The translations under genes and the position numbers were made by a program. The notes beneath the pieces are model-generated. The model had not been told where the DNA came from, made no database searches, and worked only from the letters and a program-made list of their open reading frames with translations. From positions 1 to 46,903 of the forward strand of contig JADFOI010000010.1 in the NCBI GenBank assembly GCA_022562935.1: a stretch of 46,903 nucleotides of DNA, read 5' to 3'. The DNA is from Acidobacteriota bacterium. Lineage in GTDB: Bacteria; Acidobacteriota; UBA6911; RPQK01; JADFOI01. The stretch's first letter is position 1. Every line of letters begins with the position of its first letter. Below, one piece after another: positions 43,486 through 46,903 of this stretch.

Positions 43486-44399
43486 GTGATCGGGAGCTTA
43501 AGCTTCGGTACCTGCGCAGCCAACGTCCGCGCAGCCGGTTTGCCTACTGGAGTGCTCTTTTACTGCTGGTCGTGATGATCGGTTCGTGGTTCGTGGGAGA
43601 TTTTCAAGTGGAGGATTTTCTTTCTGAACGACGACTGCAGAACTTGACTCGGTTCCTCCATGAACTCATCCCCTATCCCCTTCAAGAAAGAGATTTTAAC
43701 CTCGGGATCGCTCTGAAGTGGGCAGGGGAGATTCTTGCTGAAAAAGGCTGGTCGGCAATGGTGGTGACGCTGGCCATCTCTGTGGCCGCGATTGTCCTGG
43801 CCGGGTTTGGAGGAGCCTTTTTCTCCCTTCCTGCTGCCCGCAACTTCACTTCTCCCGAGCCTTTTCTCCCTTCGCTGCGAAATCCCCATTGGGCCTGGCG
43901 CTTTCTCTGGCGGGCACTGGTGTGGATGACGCGTTTATTCCTCATCTTCGTGCGTTCCATACCCGAATATATGTGGGCTTTCCTCCTCCTGGCCGTCTTG
44001 GGTCCCACTGCATGGCCTGCTGTGCTTGCTCTGGCCTTGCACAATCTAGGAACCCTGGGGAAACTGGGGGCGGAGGTGGTGGAGAACACCGAACCTTCTC
44101 CCCTCTCCGCGCTTCGCGGCCTGGGGGCTTCTCACCTACAGATCGCTTTCACAGGGCTTTTCCCATTGACCTTTTCCCGTTTCCTACTCTTTCTGTTTTA
44201 CCGTTGGGAGACCTGCGTGCGGGAAGCCACTGTCCTGGGAATGCTGGGGATTGTCTCTCTCGGTTACTGGATTCAGGACTCCCGAGCCCGTAATCATTAC
44301 GATGAAATGTTCTTCCTAGTGCTCTTGGGAGCGGCTTTGGTGCTCATCGGGGATCTGCTTTCATCCCTGGCGCGTGAGACTATTCGCCGCTTCTCCTGA
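43482..44399 (+). CDS. ABC transporter permease, PhnE-like (second)
   Basis: This 305-residue paralogue of the first permease has FVRSIPEYMWAFLLLAVLGPTAWPAVLALALHNLGTLGKLGAEVVEN and GLGASHLQIAFTGLFPLTFSRFLLFLFYRWETCVREATVLGMLG, the same coupling region. The start at 43482 is chosen because it overlaps the upstream stop (ATGA); the longer frame from 43302 would run inside the first permease. Phosphonate-type importers often use two PhnE copies. The substrate could be phosphonate, phosphite or, by context, an oxyanion such as selenite; this is not shown by sequence. Confidence 0.85.
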   Translation: MSDRELKLRYLRSQRPRSRFAYWSALLLLVVMIGSWFVGDFQVEDFLSERRLQNLTRFLHELIPYPLQERDFNLGIALKWAGEILAEKGWSAMVVTLAISVAAIVLAGFGGAFFSLPAARNFTSPEPFLPSLRNPHWAWRFLWRALVWMTRLFLIFVRSIPEYMWAFLLLAVLGPTAWPAVLALALHNLGTLGKLGAEVVENTEPSPLSALRGLGASHLQIAFTGLFPLTFSRFLLFLFYRWETCVREATVLGMLGIVSLGYWIQDSRARNHYDEMFFLVLLGAALVLIGDLLSSLARETIRRFS

Positions 44400-44548
44400 G
44401 GCGCTGAGCCAGGAGGCACAGTACTTAATCTGTTTGATAAGATGAATCATTTTAAACATTGTTAATAAGTAGTATTCATATGGATAGTCCGAATCGTTTC
44501 ACCCTTGTTTCTAGCCCGTATTATGAATCATCCGGGTCAGTATATGGT

Positions 44549-44577
44549 TTGACAAAAATTAAGAAGGCGTGTATTGA
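44549..44577 (+). promoter_or_regulatory. Possible promoter of the propeller/cupredoxin operon
   Basis: A perfect -35 TTGACA has correct 17-bp spacing to TATTGA, a weak -10. It is the only such site in the AT-rich region before the gene at 44716. Confidence 0.4.
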
Positions 44578-44595
44578 TCCAGCGAGGGATCAGTG

Positions 44596-44624
44596 ATAGC
44601 CGGATGATGCATCGTCCAGGCTAG
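44596..44624. repeat. Palindromic intergenic repeat AGCCGGATGATGCATCGTCCAGGCT-type
   Basis: This imperfect inverted repeat belongs to the same family as 17172-17197. A second relative lies at 44511-44540 (AGCCCGTATTATGAATCATCCGGG). Confidence 0.5.
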
Positions 44625-44715
44625 ATTCTAAGCAGAGTTCAACGAGGCTGGATTGGGCACCTCACCGGTCGTCTGAACCACCTGACAGGAAGATCGGTCG
44701 CGCGGAGGGGTGGAT

Positions 44716-46176
44716 ATGGAGCGCAAGTACAGTTTGTTACCGACGCTTGATCGCCGGAAGTTTTTCTTAGCTCTTTACGCAGCAGGTGGAATCCTGGCCA
44801 GTACAGGTTTGGCGCGGGCTGCATCTCCTCTGCAGCGTCAGGATCTCCCGACAGGGGCCAAACCAGGAGATTGGCCTCTGACGGGCTGTGATCTGCGCGG
44901 CACCCGGTCCAATGTCCACGAGACGATTATTGGTCCTTCCAATGTGGGAGGCTTGAAGGTGAAGTGGACGTTTGAGGGGGCTGGAAACTTCAACCAGGCC
45001 ACCCCTGTGGTGGTGGGCGACACCCTCTACTTTACCGCTTGGGATGGCTATGTCTATGCCCTAAACGCTGGCTCGGGGGCCTTGAAGTGGAAATTCAATG
45101 CCTGGGAAGGCATCCAACCCAACCCGCCTGGAGAAACGCGACCCGATATCAACATTGACCCTCTCGGGGAGATGCGGGGCGGAGTGGCCTATGGGGACGG
45201 ACGGATCTTTTTCGGTGCCGGGACAGGCCGGGTCCACTGCTTGAATGCCGATACAGGCAGAGAAATCTGGCACACTCTCATCGATCCTCAATCGGGCACC
45301 ACCCGGACCCGAGTGAACTCAGATCCCATCTACTATGACGGAAAGGTCTTTGTGGGGCTCTCGACCTCAGCGGGCGATGGCCAGGCCGTTTGTCTAGATG
45401 CCGGAACAGGTGCCATACGGTGGAGTTTTGATACCGTTCCCGATCCCAAGGCCCTGGCCGGTGGCTCGATTTGGTCCGCAGCGGCCATAGATGTGGAATA
45501 CGGTGTTGTTTACAACGCCACGGGCAGCCTCAAGGGACACGTAGCGGGGCCGATGCTCTTTAGCGAAAGCATGATCGCCAACGACATGGAATCAGGCGAG
45601 TTATTGTGGTACAACCAGCTCAGGGCCAATGATCCCTTTGATCTGGATTATAGCTGCCACCCTATGCTATTTGAAGCGACTCATCCCACCCGCAGTGGAG
45701 GCCGCCGCAGCTGTGTGGGTGCTGGCAGCAAGACCGGCTTTCACACCTTTGACCGCTATACGGGAGAGCACCTGTGGACGGCTGGAGTAACCAACGGGGG
45801 CCCGGTTCTCAACAGTACTGCCTATGGCCACGATAAAATCTATATGGTTTCCACCTCCTCAGCCAACCACCGTCGCATCGCTGAAACCGCCACCGTGGCA
45901 CTCCACGCCTACACCGGAGAAGTCCTGTGGTGGACACCCAATGCGTCCAGGATCCAGGGAGCAACGGCAGTGGCCAATAACCTTTTCTACCAGGGTTTCA
46001 ACGACGGTACTCTGCAGGCACTTCATGTGGAAACGGGAGAACCCCTGTGGACCTATCAGCTGCCTGCGGCCCGGAGAGGAGGAATCACCATCTCCAATGG
46101 AACGCTATACACATCCTGCGGCGTCCAAAGGTCGCCGCCTTATTCACTCTACGCATTCAGTATCGAGGGTCGTTAA
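44716..46176 (+). CDS. TAT-exported PQQ-type beta-propeller protein
   Basis: This 486-residue protein has a twin-arginine signal (LDRRKFFLALYAAGGILAS). A repeated-blade beta-propeller follows, of the PQQ-dependent dehydrogenase or polyvinyl-alcohol dehydrogenase kind: DWPLTGCDLRGTRSNVHE, YVYALNAGSGALKWKFNAWE, GRVHCLNADTGREIW, AVCLDAGTGAIRWSF, HTFDRYTGEHLW, ALHAYTGEVLWW, LHVETGEPLWTY. Blade motifs of the type A-x-D/N-x-x-T/S-G-x-x-x-W recur. There is no cytochrome c domain. Catalysis is not certain, as some propellers of this type bind no PQQ. The ATG at 44716 has GGAGG 7 nt before it; the GTG at 44710 is too close. A cupredoxin-like gene follows immediately. Confidence 0.85.
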   Translation: MERKYSLLPTLDRRKFFLALYAAGGILASTGLARAASPLQRQDLPTGAKPGDWPLTGCDLRGTRSNVHETIIGPSNVGGLKVKWTFEGAGNFNQATPVVVGDTLYFTAWDGYVYALNAGSGALKWKFNAWEGIQPNPPGETRPDINIDPLGEMRGGVAYGDGRIFFGAGTGRVHCLNADTGREIWHTLIDPQSGTTRTRVNSDPIYYDGKVFVGLSTSAGDGQAVCLDAGTGAIRWSFDTVPDPKALAGGSIWSAAAIDVEYGVVYNATGSLKGHVAGPMLFSESMIANDMESGELLWYNQLRANDPFDLDYSCHPMLFEATHPTRSGGRRSCVGAGSKTGFHTFDRYTGEHLWTAGVTNGGPVLNSTAYGHDKIYMVSTSSANHRRIAETATVALHAYTGEVLWWTPNASRIQGATAVANNLFYQGFNDGTLQALHVETGEPLWTYQLPAARRGGITISNGTLYTSCGVQRSPPYSLYAFSIEGR

Positions 46177-46764
46177 ATGATGAGGACGGCACAATACAAA
46201 ATCAATCGAAGGAATTTCCTGGGCACGACCGCTGGAGTCTGCCTGGCAGGCATCAGCCAAGCTTGGGCCCAGAAACCCGATGCCGAAGTTCGAATTGTTC
46301 TGAGCTACGATCGAGGACTTTGGTATTACGATCCGGTGGGGCTCTACATCCAACCGGGAGAAACAGTGCAGTGGACTGCCCTCCGCTGGACACCCACCGT
46401 GACCGCTTTTCACCCGGACAACGACAACCATGAACTGCGCATCCCTGAGGGAGCGGAGCCTTTCGACTCGGGGATATTAGCCACCATGCAGACCTTTCGA
46501 TGGACCTTTAAGGTAGCAGGGACCTACGATTACTACAGCAAGTATCATGAAGGAGCTGGACTGATCGGTCGAATTGTGGTGGGGACGCCGGGAGGTCCCG
46601 CTGAGAAACCTCCACGCTATGGAGGTGCAGAAGGAAGAACCCCCATCTATGCCAAGGGGATACGCGTCTTTGAGGTTCTCGACTCCCGGGAGATTGTGGA
46701 GAAAAAGAGCGTCCCCTTTCCGGTGGAGCAACTGGCTTACGGACGCTTCAGACGCAGACGTTAG
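46177..46764 (+). CDS. TAT-exported cupredoxin-like protein missing copper ligands
   Basis: This 195-residue protein has a TAT signal (INRRNFLGTTAGVCLAG) and a plastocyanin-type fold: VGLYIQPGETVQWTALRWTPTVTAFHPDNDNHE, FRWTFKVAGTYDYYSKYHEGAGLIGRIVVG. In copper-binding relatives the C-terminal loop reads like Y-C-x-x-H-E-x-x-G-M. Here the Cys is Ser and the Met is Leu, while the AFHP His and the YHE His remain. A type 1 blue-copper site is therefore not expected; a different metal site or a structural role is possible. It starts directly after the propeller stop (TAA-ATG), so the two are coupled. Confidence 0.82.
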   Translation: MMRTAQYKINRRNFLGTTAGVCLAGISQAWAQKPDAEVRIVLSYDRGLWYYDPVGLYIQPGETVQWTALRWTPTVTAFHPDNDNHELRIPEGAEPFDSGILATMQTFRWTFKVAGTYDYYSKYHEGAGLIGRIVVGTPGGPAEKPPRYGGAEGRTPIYAKGIRVFEVLDSREIVEKKSVPFPVEQLAYGRFRRRR

Positions 46765-46903
46765 GATAGAGAAGTCTGACCCGAACATTTTAGCCCGACC
46801 TTTTTCAAGGAAGAAGTGTGAGCACTCGCTACCCTTGACGAGACATCCTTGTTACGAAACACGGCTTTGAAGGATTGCTCAGCACGGAGTCTCGACTCGT
46901 TGA
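46765..46903. other. Window end, no gene recognised
   Basis: The last 139 bp hold only short frames; nothing could be assigned. Confidence 0.4.

Larger units (their letters stand above)
44400..44715. other. AT-rich intergenic region with repeats and a promoter-like site
   Basis: No gene is seen. It contains two palindromic-repeat relatives (44511-44540, 44596-44624). Between them is TTGACA (44549-44554) with TATTGA 17 bp later (44572-44577), a possible promoter for the PQQ-propeller gene. Confidence 0.45.

Noticed and set aside
1-46903. tRNA, rRNA, CRISPR arrays, prophage or secretion-system clusters
   Set aside because: Both strands of the gene-free stretches were read and none of the typical signatures was found.

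Overview
The window is a chromosome-like stretch of moderate GC from a Gram-negative-type, didermic bacterium (lipoproteins, TAT substrates, a periplasmic stress system). Acidobacteriota or a near relative is my best guess. It rests on the mix of SYLF proteins, a short multihaem-type lipoprotein cytochrome, the HHLEG-type lipoprotein, and a decayed C-terminal end typical of Acidobacterial TonB-dependent receptors (about 32888-32990). This is inference, not proof. No rRNA, tRNA, CRISPR, phage or transposase gene was seen.

Layout. 1-3603: a leftward mercury-resistance operon: CsoR-family repressor, merT, merP, a CopZ-like Fe-S protein, merC, a flavin disulfide reductase, and a Cys-rich protein cut by the window edge. 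merP carries an in-frame TGA exactly where the first Cys of its GMTCxxC metal site belongs, followed by a bSECIS-like hairpin. I read it as a selenoprotein, GMT-Sec-SGC. 3904-8578: SYLF protein, a CDGSH / 4Fe-4S / CDGSH protein, DUF3179 and DUF5343 proteins, a small unknown and a dihaem cytochrome. 8700-10995: an APC permease with two USP domains, split by a one-base frameshift. 11024-13003: pyrD and pyrE. 13170-17135: a PaoABC-like periplasmic molybdenum hydroxylase plus a small unknown. 17236-20205: lipoprotein, PNPOx-like protein, TauE-type exporter and a second SYLF protein.

20457-25761 is a leftward gluconeogenic pair: pyruvate phosphate dikinase and a double-length archaeal-type fructose-bisphosphate aldolase/phosphatase whose N-terminal half has lost the Schiff-base lysine. 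26484-31059 is a complete oleABCD operon (head-to-head fatty acid condensation to beta-lactones and long-chain alkenes). It is followed by an amidohydrolase lipoprotein and a Gly-rich secreted protein. 33794-38097 is a Cpx-like envelope stress locus: an M48 protease and a CpxP-like protein diverge from an OmpR-type regulator and its kinase, and an exact GTAAA-N5-GTAAA box lies between them.

38153-44399 may be a selenium-linked block. It holds a second selenoprotein gene (an AhpD-like protein with CHY-Sec and a perfect bSECIS-like stem-loop), a glutamine synthetase, a LysR regulator resembling those associated with selenium metabolism, and a PhnC/PhnE/PhnE-type ABC transporter without a binding protein. 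44716-46764 holds a TAT-exported PQQ-type beta-propeller and a cupredoxin-fold protein that has lost the Cys and Met copper ligands. The intergenic regions carry at least three families of palindromic or MITE-like repeats.
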